Source of the DNA: Alphaproteobacteria bacterium PA2 | Lineage (GTDB): Bacteria > Pseudomonadota > Alphaproteobacteria > Caulobacterales > Caulobacteraceae | Assembly: GCA_002256425.1 (NCBI GenBank) | Contig: NKIZ01000001.1 | Coordinates: 496,001-560,000 of the forward strand | Reading direction: 5' to 3' | Length of the DNA: 64,000 nucleotides | Shown: positions 47,349 to 55,733 of the stretch, piece by piece | Position numbering within the stretch: position 1 is the first letter of the stretch | How the letters are laid out: each line of letters begins with the position of its first letter | The notes under the pieces: model-generated | The model's database searches: none | What the model saw: the letters and a program-made list of their open reading frames with translations, nothing else | Told to the model about the DNA's origin: nothing | Program-made: the position numbers and the translations under genes

Positions 47349-47609
47349 ATGGCCGCCAAGCTTCACTTCTCCCTGGTCTCTCCGGAACGCGAGCTGTTTT
47401 CCGGAGAGGTCGACCAGGTTGATGCGCCAGGCGCAGAGGGCGACTTCGGCGTCCTGCCGGGCCATGCGCCCTTCATGACGGCCCTCAGGGAAGGTCCGGT
47501 CCGGGTTTTCTCCGGCGGATCCACCACGACCTATGAAGTCCAGGGCGGGTTCGCCGACGTGACCCCCGCAGGTCTGACTATTTTAGCGGAACGGGCGACT
47601 GAAGTTTAA
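47349..47609 (+). CDS. atpC: F1F0 ATP synthase subunit epsilon (short form)
   Basis: This 86-residue subunit is only the N-terminal beta-barrel of epsilon (KLHFSLVSPERELFSGEVDQ, PGAEGDFGVLPGHAPFMTAL, VQGGFADVTPAGLTILAERA). The C-terminal helical hairpin that inhibits ATP hydrolysis in E. coli (about 135 residues in total) is absent, and the reading frame ends cleanly without a frameshift remnant. Alphaproteobacteria may use the separate zeta subunit as inhibitor instead. It ends the operon. Confidence 0.93.
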   Translation: MAAKLHFSLVSPERELFSGEVDQVDAPGAEGDFGVLPGHAPFMTALREGPVRVFSGGSTTTYEVQGGFADVTPAGLTILAERATEV

Positions 47610-47701
47610 GCCCGTGTCACGTCTTCGCCGCAAAGTCGCGTTAGGGGCCTTGCGAGGGACGGAACAATTGAGTGTGATAGAAAGATAGTCAGGGACCCGA
47701 C

Positions 47702-48352
47702 ATGCGCTCAGCATTTGCCACCTTCATTGCCGCCACCAGCGTCGCTGTCGCTGCTTCGGCCCAAACACCTGCACCGCCAGCGGCGGCCCCCGTCGCCGCC
47801 CCTGCGGCTCCGGCAGCTGCGGCCGACATCCTGATCCCGGAAGCCGCGCCGGTTGTTCCCGAAAAGACCTACACCGTGCCTACCGATGGTGAAGTTGGGC
47901 AGATCATCTCGGTGATCAACAACATCTGCGTCCCGCTGGTGCGTGGCGGCGACCTCGACAAGCTTGCGACGCCGGCCATGGGCTACAAGAAGAACAAGCG
48001 GGACATGACCTATACCACCACCCTGGTGGCCAAGCCCTACACCCTGACGATCTACGCGCCGGGCTCAAACAAGGAAGTCTGCCGGATCGCCATCAACTAC
48101 ACGACCGGTGAGGAAAAGCCGATCATTGTGGGCCTGAATATCTTCTCGCTTCTGCACAAGCCCGAGCTGCTGCAGCAGCGCAACGACTATGTCCCGGCCA
48201 CCGACTACAAGCGCATCACCAATTCCTGGGAATATTTCACGGACCACGATTCCATCGGCCTGGTTTTCCTGCAGCTGAAGAAGCCTGACGGGTCCGAAGT
48301 CTCCCCAAAATGGAGCATGGGCGAAGTGCTCTACTCCGAGCGCAAGTTCTAG
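47702..48352 (+). CDS. Secreted protein of unknown function downstream of the atp operon
   Basis: This 216-residue protein has a signal peptide (MRSAFATFIAATSVAVAASA) followed by an Ala/Pro linker of about 30 residues. The folded part has GEVGQIISVINNICVPLVRG, a second Cys in KEVCRIAINYTTG, and SWEYFTDHDSIGLVFLQLKK near the end. I do not recognise the family; it looks like a single periplasmic domain with one disulfide. It lies 92 nt after atpC and ends at a strong terminator, so it may be partly co-transcribed with atp. Confidence 0.78.
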   Translation: MRSAFATFIAATSVAVAASAQTPAPPAAAPVAAPAAPAAAADILIPEAAPVVPEKTYTVPTDGEVGQIISVINNICVPLVRGGDLDKLATPAMGYKKNKRDMTYTTTLVAKPYTLTIYAPGSNKEVCRIAINYTTGEEKPIIVGLNIFSLLHKPELLQQRNDYVPATDYKRITNSWEYFTDHDSIGLVFLQLKKPDGSEVSPKWSMGEVLYSERKF

Positions 48353-48375
48353 AACCAGCCAAAATGTCCAGTTGA

Positions 48376-48407
48376 AGGGCGTCGGTGGAAACACCGGCGC
48401 CCTTTTT
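48376..48407 (+). terminator. Rho-independent terminator
   Basis: AGGGCGTCGGTG-GAAA-CACCGGCGCCCT forms a 12-bp stem with one G-T pair and a GAAA loop, followed by TTTTT. It ends the transcript of the secreted protein gene at 47702. Confidence 0.9.
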
Positions 48408-48430
48408 CGTTGGGGATATGGTCCCGCCTC

Positions 48431-48458
48431 TTGACTCACGTACATATGTCAGTATTCT
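48431..48458 (+). promoter_or_regulatory. Promoter giving a possibly leaderless mRNA
   Basis: TTGACT at 48431-48436 and TATTCT at 48453-48458 are 16 nt apart. The ATG at 48466 begins 7 nt after the -10 hexamer, so transcription would start at or next to the start codon. No Shine-Dalgarno sequence is present. ACGTACATATGTCA and ACGTATGACA repeats overlap this promoter and may be an operator. Confidence 0.5.
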
Positions 48459-48465
48459 CTTACGT

Positions 48466-49257
48466 ATGACACATTTAATTGAACTTCCACATCGCCCCCT
48501 CGCCAATCCGTCCTGGCTGCCATCCCCTGAGTCCTCTCCCCAGGCCTATGCCCGGGTAGCGGGCGGAATCTACCTGCTTGTCATTCTGTTCGGGGGGTTC
48601 AGCGAGGGGGTGGTGATGAACACCCTTGTGGTCTCCGGCGACATGGCGGCCACGGCGCGAAACCTCGCGGGCTCCCAGGCGGTCTGGGATTTCAGTGTCG
48701 CCGGAAACCTGATCGTGCCCTTGATCGCTGTTGTGCAGCTGTGGATCGAGTATCTGCTGCTCCGCCCCGTCAACCGCAACCTTGCCGGCCTGTTTGTCCT
48801 GCTGAATCTCGCCTCCCTCGCCGTTGAGGCGGTCAGCAAGGTCTCCCTGATCCTGGTGAAACCCACCCTTGCACTCGCTTCGAGATCACAGGCGCCGGAA
48901 CTGGCCTATGCCCTGGCGACCTATTCCCTGAAGGTCCATGATGTCGCCTTTCACATCACACTGATGTTCTTCGGCGCCGCCTGTCTGGTCAGCGGCTTCC
49001 TGATTCATCAGTCGCGATATCTGCCGCGGCTGGTGGGTCTGCTGATGGTGGCGGCCGGGCTGAGCTATCTCGTCTCGTCCCTTGCGGTGCTGGTCGCGCC
49101 TCGGGTGGCGGCCATCCTGTCGCCAGCCATTCTCCTGCCAGCCCTCATCGGCGAGTCCTGCCTCTGCCTCTGGCTGCTCTTCAAGGGCGTGAAAACTGAC
49201 CTGTGGAACCAGGCCATCAGCCAGGCACCTCTGGCTCAGGCGGCCTCTACCGTCTGA
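48466..49257 (+). CDS. DUF4386 family integral membrane protein
   Basis: This 263-residue protein has about six hydrophobic helices (for example VAGGIYLLVILFGGFSEGVV, AGNLIVPLIAVVQLWIEYLL, ITLMFFGAACLVSGFLI, LLMVAAGLSYLVSSLAVLV). The pattern and the SLKVHDVAFHITLMFFG segment fit the DUF4386 group of unknown function. The ATG at 48466 is chosen because the upstream in-frame extension runs back through the promoter. Its 3' end overlaps the converging hydrolase gene by 22 nt. Confidence 0.78.
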   Translation: MTHLIELPHRPLANPSWLPSPESSPQAYARVAGGIYLLVILFGGFSEGVVMNTLVVSGDMAATARNLAGSQAVWDFSVAGNLIVPLIAVVQLWIEYLLLRPVNRNLAGLFVLLNLASLAVEAVSKVSLILVKPTLALASRSQAPELAYALATYSLKVHDVAFHITLMFFGAACLVSGFLIHQSRYLPRLVGLLMVAAGLSYLVSSLAVLVAPRVAAILSPAILLPALIGESCLCLWLLFKGVKTDLWNQAISQAPLAQAASTV

Positions 49258-50006
49258 CCCAGCCAGGCCAGGGCATGGCCTGCCACGTCTTCCCAGCCTT
49301 CCTCCCCCGGCAACCAGTGGCTCATGCCGGGAAGCTCAAGGTATTGGGCGCCAATACGCTCTGCGGTCATCCGGGCGGTCATGGGCGGGTGCACTACATC
49401 CCTGGCCCCCACCATGACCAGGCTGGGCGCTGAAATCGGTCCGACTCCCAGGCTGGTGGTCATGAAAGGATCCAGCCACCAGTTCAGGGTTTCCCAGAGG
49501 GCGCGCCCGCTTTCCCGGCATAGTCGGTCCAGGACCAGGCTGCGCTCCGCCTGTTCCATGCGGTCGAGGCTGAAATTCCTCATGAGGCTGCGATCCGGCG
49601 TCACAGCCTGCATCCAGAACGGCCCCAGCAGGTGCAGACCAAAGGCGGTTGAGGCCTCTTCAATGGACGAGCTCGCGACACCCCAGGGCGGCGAGGGGGC
49701 GAGCAGAACCAGGGCCTTCACCCTTGCCCGACGGGCTGCAAGCTGGGCTACGAGACCTCCCATGGAATGCCCGACCAGGATCGGCGGCTCCGGCGATCGG
49801 CGGCAAAGCTCGGCGATCTCGCGGGCATAGTCCGACATGGAGACGCCAACCGTGGCGTCCCGGCCCCCGCCCTCGGCATGCCCCTTGAGATCAGGGCATT
49901 CCACCCGGTGCCCCGCCTGTTCAAAGGGCTTGCGGAAGTTATCGAAGGTCCAGCCGGCGCAGAAGGCGCCATGCACCATGATGACTGGCGGCTTTGAGGA
50001 GTTCAT
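49236..50006 (-). CDS. Alpha/beta hydrolase
   Basis: This 256-residue cytosolic hydrolase has the oxyanion motif IMVHGAFCAGWTFDNFRKPF, the nucleophile elbow LVGHSMGGLVAQLA with Ser, an acid in MVGARDVVHP and the catalytic His in GMSHWLPGEEGW. The cap is short. The group includes esterases and dienelactone or haloperoxidase-like enzymes, so the substrate is open. It is on the minus strand, facing the DUF4386 gene; the gap to rppH upstream is 57 nt. Confidence 0.88.
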   Translation of the reverse strand: MNSSKPPVIMVHGAFCAGWTFDNFRKPFEQAGHRVECPDLKGHAEGGGRDATVGVSMSDYAREIAELCRRSPEPPILVGHSMGGLVAQLAARRARVKALVLLAPSPPWGVASSSIEEASTAFGLHLLGPFWMQAVTPDRSLMRNFSLDRMEQAERSLVLDRLCRESGRALWETLNWWLDPFMTTSLGVGPISAPSLVMVGARDVVHPPMTARMTAERIGAQYLELPGMSHWLPGEEGWEDVAGHALAWLGQTVEAA

Positions 50007-50063
50007 GCCTTGACCTTAGAGCCTTGGATCGCCGCCGCGAAGTCCCGCGCAGCATTCCCCTGA

Positions 50064-50537
50064 CTATCGCGCAAAATGAGCGAAGGTTTGCTGAACAGTT
50101 TCATATATCGGCCGCTTGAAGGGCACGACCAATCCAGGTGCTTCATCCAGGGCGCCCCATCGCCAGGCGTCAAATTCGGGAACCCCGTGCTGCCCAAGGT
50201 CGATCTCATGGTCGGCGCCCTCAAATCGCAGGGCGAACCATATCTGCTTCTGGCCCTTCCACCCCTTGTAGACCTTTGAAGACGCGTGATGGGCCGGGAA
50301 GTCATAGGTCAGCCAGTCTGCGGTGCGCCCCAGCAGGCTTGCTGACCGGATGCCGGTCTCCTCCTGGAGCTCCCGGAAGGCGGCAGCCTCCAGCTCTTCG
50401 CCCTCATCCACGCCCCCTTGCGGAAACTGCCAGTTATAGGGCTCGGGCGTGCCGGCGCGACGACCCATCCAGACCCGGCCGTCTCCATGAAACAGGACGA
50501 CCCCGACATTGGGGCGGTAGGCGCTGGTGTCGGTCAC
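50064..50537 (-). CDS. rppH: RNA pyrophosphohydrolase (Nudix)
   Basis: RppH removes pyrophosphate from the 5' end of mRNA and so starts RNase E decay. The 157-residue protein has YRPNVGVVLFHGDGRVWMGR, the Nudix box GGVDEGEELEAAAFRELQEE with the following TGI, and WFALRFEG. The C-terminus EFDAWRWGALDEAPGLVVPF matches alphaproteobacterial RppH. It overlaps the upstream deacetylase gene by 4 nt and ends the envC-ctpA-deacetylase-rppH series. Confidence 0.93.
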   Translation of the reverse strand: MTDTSAYRPNVGVVLFHGDGRVWMGRRAGTPEPYNWQFPQGGVDEGEELEAAAFRELQEETGIRSASLLGRTADWLTYDFPAHHASSKVYKGWKGQKQIWFALRFEGADHEIDLGQHGVPEFDAWRWGALDEAPGLVVPFKRPIYETVQQTFAHFAR

Positions 50538-51691
50538 CGGCGCGAGGTCAGGGCAGAGGCCGGCGCCAGTTGATAGCCGCGACTTTCCACAGACTTCGCC
50601 CAGGCGCTCACCTGGCTGAGGGTGATCGGATAGGCAAAGGCCGAGCCCAGGGCCTGGCCCTTCTGCAGGGCGCCCGCTTCCAGGGCCAGCAATTGCTGGT
50701 CAATGGCGGCGCCGGACAGCTGGTCATCAATGATCCGCTCAGCTGACGCCCGGGGCACACCGCCGCCGCGCTTGGCCGCAGATCCGTCATCCACAAAGGC
50801 GAGGCCCCGTCCGCGAAGGGCGCCTGTGAAGGCCGCCATGCCGGCGTCAGACCCGACAAACCGCGAACCCAGATAGTTGGTGACGCCAAAATAGCCCGTC
50901 GCGCGGCTCATCAGCCACTCAAGCTTGCGGACCGTGTCGGCGTTCTGGGCATTGGCCATCAGGGTATATGGGCCCGGATCATTCGCGGGATAGTCCATGG
51001 GTTCCATGGGGGTTTCGAGCAGGACTTCGTGGCCATTGGCCCGGGCCAGATCAATCCAGCCCTGCAGACCCTCGGCATAGGGCACGAAGGACAGGGTTAT
51101 CTCTGGAGGCAATTGCTCGATCGCCTGGCGTGTAGAGGTGGCGTTCAGACCAAGGCCGCCAATCATCAGCGCGATCTTCGGGCGGCCATTGGAGGTAAAG
51201 GGACGGGCATAGGCTTGGGCCGGGGTGCGACCATCGCCCCCGATGATCGGCAGCAGGCCGCCTGGACCCTCGGATGTCAGACCAGCAATGGGCGCCTGGG
51301 GCAGGGGATCGCGGGGCCCGACCGGGATCGACTCGGTCATGGTGATCGTCGCCTGATTGTCGGCGGCCGCCACAACAACAGGGCTGTCGGTCAGCTGATA
51401 GACATCTTCCGTCACTGTGGGGAGCCCTGGCTGCTGGGCCCGAAGGGCTTCCCGCCAACCGGGAGGGGCTGCCATGGCGGCAACCTTGGCCAGGGAAATG
51501 CGCACCTGTGGCGTCCCAGCATGAGGATCGCCGAGCAGGGAGATGAGGACCATACCCGTCGTGATAAACAGGGCCGCAGCGCCGCCCGCCCCGAGGTACG
51601 GGTTTGCAAACGCACGGCTCATCAGCTCGGAGGCGTTGAAGCCGGGAACCGAAATCGACGGCGCCGGATTGAGATTCTTCCTGGAAAACAT
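50534..51691 (-). CDS. Divergent polysaccharide deacetylase family protein
   Basis: This 385-residue protein has an N-terminal membrane helix (LGAGGAAALFITTGMVLISL), a linker of about 120 residues with Pro/Gln/Thr, and a C-terminal divergent polysaccharide deacetylase domain (KIALMIGGLGLNATSTRQAI, LSFVPYAEGLQGWIDLARA, GHEVLLETPMEPMDYPAND, GLAFVDDGSAA). It would act on periplasmic glycans, but several catalytic positions of classical deacetylases are not obvious. It follows ctpA by 82 nt and overlaps rppH, the usual alphaproteobacterial order. Confidence 0.88.
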   Translation of the reverse strand: MFSRKNLNPAPSISVPGFNASELMSRAFANPYLGAGGAAALFITTGMVLISLLGDPHAGTPQVRISLAKVAAMAAPPGWREALRAQQPGLPTVTEDVYQLTDSPVVVAAADNQATITMTESIPVGPRDPLPQAPIAGLTSEGPGGLLPIIGGDGRTPAQAYARPFTSNGRPKIALMIGGLGLNATSTRQAIEQLPPEITLSFVPYAEGLQGWIDLARANGHEVLLETPMEPMDYPANDPGPYTLMANAQNADTVRKLEWLMSRATGYFGVTNYLGSRFVGSDAGMAAFTGALRGRGLAFVDDGSAAKRGGGVPRASAERIIDDQLSGAAIDQQLLALEAGALQKGQALGSAFAYPITLSQVSAWAKSVESRGYQLAPASALTSRR

Positions 51692-51773
51692 GGGCGAGCC
51701 TCCAGACCGGACACTCCCGCAACATGGTTAATGAAGGCCTAAATTCGGCCCTCCGCGCCGTCCTGGCCGGGGT

Positions 51774-53171
51774 CTATTTGCTGGACGGAGCCGGTTTGGG
51801 ATCCGGTTTTGCTGGCGCCTTTGCCCCGACGATTTCCGCCAGCCGGGCCTGCAGCTTGGGCAGTTTCGGCGTGGTCGCGACACCCCCGTATTTCAGCACG
51901 TCCTTGGCCCGTGCAAGCTGGAAGTCGCCGGTCTTGGTGTCGAACTCCGCCGGAGGCGCTTCAGCCGGCTCGTGAGCGCCGACCCGGGTTTTTCCCTCGT
52001 CAGCCGTCAGGGCATTGCTGAACGAGGCTTCGGAAAACTGGAAGGCGCGATTGGCTATGGCCTGGGCCTGTTCCCGGGTCTCGGCCACTTCCAGATCGGG
52101 TATAATCCCTGTCTTCTGGATCGACCGGCCCGACGGGGTGAAGTAGCGCGCAGTCGTCAGCTTCAGGGCGCCGTCAGCCCCCCCGCGCAGGGGAATGACC
52201 GTCTGGACCGAGCCCTTGCCGAAGCTGGTCAGCCCGACCACGTCCGCCCGCTTGCGATCCTGCAGGGCGCCTGCGACGATTTCAGCCGCAGAGGCCGATC
52301 CTGAATTGATCAGAACGACCATGGGCAGGCCCCCGGTCGCATCGCCGGTCCTGGCGTTGTAGCGCTCGATGTCCCGGGCGTCGCGCCCACGCTGGGACAC
52401 GATCTCTCCGCCCTCGAGGAAGAGGTCTGAAATTCCCACCGCCTGGTCAAGCAGTCCGCCGGGATTGTTCCGGAGGTCGAGGATCAGGCCCTTCATCTTC
52501 GGATTCTTCGCCTTCAGATCGGCGATGGCCGCCTCGGCTTCATCCGTCGTCTTTTCATTGAAGGCAGAAACCCTGAGATAGCCATAGTCGCCCTCCTGCC
52601 GGGCGTTCACGGACTTGGTCTTGATCACCTCGCGGACGAGTTTGACATCAAAGGGGTCGGTCTTCTGCCTTGCTATGGTCAAGGTGACCGCCTCGCCAGG
52701 CTTTCCGCGCATCTGCTTGACGGCCTCGCTGACAGACAGGCCGAGCACGCTCTGGCCATTGACCGCCGTGATGTAATCGCCCGCCTTGATCCCCGCCTTG
52801 AAGGCCGGGGTCCCATCCATGGGCGAAATGACCTTCACCACCCCGTCTTCGCTGGTGATCTCAATGCCCAGGCCGCCATACTCGCCACGGGTCTGGTCGC
52901 GCATGTCGTTGAAGGACTCCGCCGTCAGATAGTTTGAGTGCGGATCCAGCGAGGTCACCATGCCGTCGATGGCCGCCTCGATGAGCTTCTTGTCGTCAAC
53001 TTCAGTGACGTACTGCTGCTTCACCGCTTGAACCACATCTCCGAACAGTTCGAGCATGTGATAGGTCCTGGCGCGGGGCTCGGCCGAGGCGATCGCCTGC
53101 TGGCTTACATAGGCCATGGTTGCAGCGCCCAGGACAAAGGCGGAAACGCCGATCAGCAGGTGCTTCTTCAT
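51774..53171 (-). CDS. ctpA: C-terminal processing peptidase (S41)
   Basis: This 465-residue protease has a signal or anchor (HLLIGVSAFVLGAATMAYVS), a PDZ domain at about residues 90-170 (GLGIEITSEDGVVKVISPMD), and the S41 core: LRNNPGGLLDQAVGISDLFL, the catalytic Ser in NSGSASAAEIVAGAL and the Lys in GLTSFGKGSVQTVIPL. It cleaves periplasmic proteins at their C-termini, including peptidoglycan hydrolases. A C-terminal tail of about 80 residues is Ala/Pro/Lys-rich. It lies 94 nt after the envC-like gene on the same strand. Confidence 0.93.
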   Translation of the reverse strand: MKKHLLIGVSAFVLGAATMAYVSQQAIASAEPRARTYHMLELFGDVVQAVKQQYVTEVDDKKLIEAAIDGMVTSLDPHSNYLTAESFNDMRDQTRGEYGGLGIEITSEDGVVKVISPMDGTPAFKAGIKAGDYITAVNGQSVLGLSVSEAVKQMRGKPGEAVTLTIARQKTDPFDVKLVREVIKTKSVNARQEGDYGYLRVSAFNEKTTDEAEAAIADLKAKNPKMKGLILDLRNNPGGLLDQAVGISDLFLEGGEIVSQRGRDARDIERYNARTGDATGGLPMVVLINSGSASAAEIVAGALQDRKRADVVGLTSFGKGSVQTVIPLRGGADGALKLTTARYFTPSGRSIQKTGIIPDLEVAETREQAQAIANRAFQFSEASFSNALTADEGKTRVGAHEPAEAPPAEFDTKTGDFQLARAKDVLKYGGVATTPKLPKLQARLAEIVGAKAPAKPDPKPAPSSK

Positions 53172-53265
53172 GGCTTTGTCCTAGACCCAGGGTGCGGCGA
53201 AAATTGGCCGGATTGCGATCCCACACATCTGCGAACTCGAGGTGCAGACGCAAGATTTATTTCGG

Positions 53266-54078
53266 TCAACCGCTTGGCGATTTCAGCAGGGGGCTGGGGT
53301 TCACCGGGGTCTCGCCTGCCCGAACCTCGAGATAGAGCTGGGGCGGTCCCTCACCCCCATCTGGCATCCAACCGATCTTGGCTCCGGGAAACACATCCTC
53401 GCCCGGATTGGCGCTGGACCCTTCCAGGCCAGCCAGCACCAGGTGATATCCGCCCGTAAGCCGCAATATGACCACGACCCCCCAACCCTTTACCGGTCCT
53501 GCAAACTGAACCAGCCCCTTTGCTGGCGCATAGACTGATGTCCTGGCCTGGGTGGCGAGGGTCAGGCCGTTGGACTTGCCACCGGCTGAAAGGTCGTCGC
53601 CAAAGCCGTGAAGCACCTTGCCGTCCAGGGGTGGCAGGAGGCGCTTGGGGGCCACCAGCTCAAACTGGCTGGTTTCGCCGGTAATCGTCGCAACGGTTGC
53701 GACGGGTCCGTTGTCCTCGTCATCCGCCGCCTGGCTGTCTTCCGTAAACCCGGCCTCGTTTGCGACAGCGGCCAGCCGGCGCTGTCGCGCGATTTCCTGT
53801 GCTTCCCCGGAATAGATCCGGGCGCGTCTTTGGAGCTCAGGGGTGATCGCCTTGACCAGGATCGCGGCCCGCGCGGCGTCGACGGCGTCATTGGGTCTGA
53901 CCAGGAGCGGAGGGGGAGGGTCCCGGCGAAACCTCACAAGCACGGTCAGCAGGCGGGCCAATTGGCTGCGATTGCGTCCCTGCAGGGCGTTGACGGCCTT
54001 CTCCCGCTCATTGATTGCCGAAAGGGGAGGTTCCTGCGCCAGGGCAAGGGCGCCAAAGCCCGCTATCGCCACCAACAC
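53266..54078 (-). CDS. Degenerate LytM (M23) protein, EnvC/NlpD-like amidase activator
   Basis: This 270-residue protein has an N-terminal hydrophobic segment (LVAIAGFGALALA), a helical coil region (about 20-110: NEREKAVNALQGRNRSQLAR) and a C-terminal LytM fold (HGFGDDLSAGGKSNGLTLAT, VYAPAKGLVQFAGPVKGWG, GGYHLVLAGLEG). Zinc ligands of active M23 peptidases (HxxxD, HxH) are missing, as in EnvC, so it should activate an amidase rather than cut peptidoglycan. The GTG start gives a signal sequence without basic residues; the frame stays open upstream through TRTIQALSLGL with no standard start. Confidence 0.83.
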   Translation of the reverse strand: MLVAIAGFGALALAQEPPLSAINEREKAVNALQGRNRSQLARLLTVLVRFRRDPPPPLLVRPNDAVDAARAAILVKAITPELQRRARIYSGEAQEIARQRRLAAVANEAGFTEDSQAADDEDNGPVATVATITGETSQFELVAPKRLLPPLDGKVLHGFGDDLSAGGKSNGLTLATQARTSVYAPAKGLVQFAGPVKGWGVVVILRLTGGYHLVLAGLEGSSANPGEDVFPGAKIGWMPDGGEGPPQLYLEVRAGETPVNPSPLLKSPSG

Positions 54079-54106
54079 CAGGCCAAGGCTCAGGGCCTGT
54101 ATCGTC

Positions 54107-54571
54107 CTAGTCCCGATGATAGGGGCCTCCCGCCAGAATCGTCACCGCCCGATAGACCTGCTCGGCAAGCATGACCCGCGCAAGAGCGTGGGGCCATGTC
54201 TGGGGACCAAAGGCCAGCTTGCTATTTGCCGCGGCCAGAAGCTCCGGATCAAGGCCGTCGGCGCCCCCGATCATCATGACCATCCGGCGGGCGCCCTTAT
54301 CGCGGATCCGGCCCAGTTCGGCGGCGAAGGCCCGGGAGGTGTAGGCGGCTCCATGCTCATCGCAGGCCATGACATGGGCGCCGGCCAGGTGAGGTCGCAG
54401 GACTTCGGCTTCGGCGGCCTTGCCGGGCTTGCGGGATTCGACCTCAAGGACTTCAACGGGACCTAGACCAAGGGCGCGGCCCGCCGCCGTGGCGCGGTCC
54501 ACATAGGTCTTGACCAGATCGACTTCGGGCGACCGTGACAGTCGCCCGACCGCAAGGATCGTCAGCTTCAA
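54107..54571 (-). CDS. rlmH: 23S rRNA pseudouridine-1915 N3-methyltransferase RlmH
   Basis: RlmH methylates pseudouridine 1915 in helix 69 of 23S rRNA. The 154-residue SPOUT protein shows MKLTILAVGRLSRSPEVDLV, the SAM knot region MVMMIGGADGLDPELL, LAFGPQTWPHALARVMLAEQ and a C-terminal GGPYHRD, which is nearly invariant. It overlaps rsfS by 4 nt on the same strand, in the usual nadD-rsfS-rlmH order. Confidence 0.96.
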   Translation of the reverse strand: MKLTILAVGRLSRSPEVDLVKTYVDRATAAGRALGLGPVEVLEVESRKPGKAAEAEVLRPHLAGAHVMACDEHGAAYTSRAFAAELGRIRDKGARRMVMMIGGADGLDPELLAAANSKLAFGPQTWPHALARVMLAEQVYRAVTILAGGPYHRD

Positions 54572-55053
54572 TTGAAGGCGATGTGCGCCGAAGCGTCGAC
54601 CGACCAGATCTTCTCGATATTGTAGAAGGTCCGGACTTCAGGACGGAACAGGTGGATGATAAGATCGCCCGTGTCGATCAGGACCCAGTCACAGTGGGGA
54701 AGACCCTCAACCCGGGCCTTGCCATATCCCTGGTCCTTGAGGGCGCGCAGCAGGTGGTCTGCAATGGCGCCCACATGGCGATGCGAACGCCCCGAGGCGA
54801 CGATCAGCCCGTCAGCCACAGCGCTCTTGCCTTTCAGGTCGATGAAAACCACGTCCTGGGCTTGGTCGTCGTCGAGACGCGCCAGGATCATTTCCCCAAG
54901 GGCCGCAATGCGGGCGCTAGGGTCGCCCTCGGGGGTAACCGGGGCCGTTTGCGCGCTAGGCGCAGGGTCAGGGCTCAGCGGGGTCGCTCCTTTGTAGCCT
55001 CGCTCAAACCTTTCCCTAGCACACCTTGTGTAAAAGGTCAGCCACCGTCTCAC
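54568..55053 (-). CDS. rsfS: Ribosomal silencing factor RsfS
   Basis: RsfS binds ribosomal protein L14 and blocks subunit joining when nutrients are short. The core starts at about residue 50 (ALGEMILARLDDDQAQDVVF) with IDLKGKSAVADGLIVASGRS, VEGLPHCDWVLIDTGDLIIH and LFRPEVRTFYNIEKIW. The GTG at 55053 overlaps the nadD stop (GTGA), which supports coupling, and gives 161 residues. However a strong AAAGGAG lies inside the gene 8 nt before a CTG at 54978; a start there would give 136 residues and a more usual N-terminus. Confidence 0.93.
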   Translation of the reverse strand: MRRWLTFYTRCARERFERGYKGATPLSPDPAPSAQTAPVTPEGDPSARIAALGEMILARLDDDQAQDVVFIDLKGKSAVADGLIVASGRSHRHVGAIADHLLRALKDQGYGKARVEGLPHCDWVLIDTGDLIIHLFRPEVRTFYNIEKIWSVDASAHIAFN

Positions 55054-55718
55054 CGGCGCCGGGTTTTCCGCGATCTCATGCGTTCCCGCAGGGCTGTCGA
55101 AGACTGGAAGTTCAGGGGACCATTCAGGAAGACCCAGGCGGGCGCCTGTCGGTCGGCCAGGCCGCGGGCCTGATCAATGGGCAGCCGGGCATGGGCGAAA
55201 CGCTTGGCTGCCGGCGCAAACCGGCTCTTCAGGGATATCCACGGCCGGGACACCACCGCCACAGGCGCGACCTGCATGATCTGGGTCCAACCCCGCCAAC
55301 GGTGGAAACTGGCCAGGCTGTCAGCCCCCATCAGCCAGACGAACTTCACGGCCGGGAAGCGCCCCTTCAGGGCTCTCAGGGTGTCGATGGTGTACTGGGT
55401 GCCGATGCGGGATTCCGCGTCTGAAACGATCATGTTGGGGCCGCGGGCAAACCTTCTGGCGCCGGTCATGCGTTCGGCCTGGCTGGCGGTCTCGTGGGTC
55501 GATTTCAGCGGGTTCTGGGGAGACACCAGCCAGATGACCCGGTCCAGCCCCAGCTTGCGTCGCGCCGTCTCCGCCACGTGGGCGTGGCCTTCGTGGGCGG
55601 GGTTGAAGGATCCCCCATAGATTCCCACGCGCATGCCCGGCGTAAGGTTGAACCCCAGCCGCAGGGTCGCCGGCCGCCCGGCGGGCGGAATGCGTCTAGC
55701 GACTCCGGCTGACCACAT
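55050..55718 (-). CDS. nadD: Nicotinate-nucleotide adenylyltransferase
   Basis: NadD makes nicotinic acid adenine dinucleotide from NaMN and ATP in NAD synthesis. The 222-residue protein has MRVGIYGGSFNPAHEGHAHV, WLVSPQNPLKS, VWLMGADSLASFHRWRGW and the ATP motif FQSSTALRERMRS. The ATG at 55718 gives a 28-residue N-terminal extension as seen in other caulobacterial NadD proteins; an internal ATG at 55634 is possible, and neither has a good ribosome site. It lies 15 nt after proA and overlaps rsfS. Confidence 0.93.
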   Translation of the reverse strand: MWSAGVARRIPPAGRPATLRLGFNLTPGMRVGIYGGSFNPAHEGHAHVAETARRKLGLDRVIWLVSPQNPLKSTHETASQAERMTGARRFARGPNMIVSDAESRIGTQYTIDTLRALKGRFPAVKFVWLMGADSLASFHRWRGWTQIMQVAPVAVVSRPWISLKSRFAPAAKRFAHARLPIDQARGLADRQAPAWVFLNGPLNFQSSTALRERMRSRKTRRR

Positions 55719-55733
55719 GGCGCGCCAGAGAGG

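Noticed and set aside
47349..47609. AtpC as a truncated pseudogene
   Set aside because: The short epsilon ends cleanly, without a remnant of the C-terminal helices, and such short forms are known in Caulobacterales.
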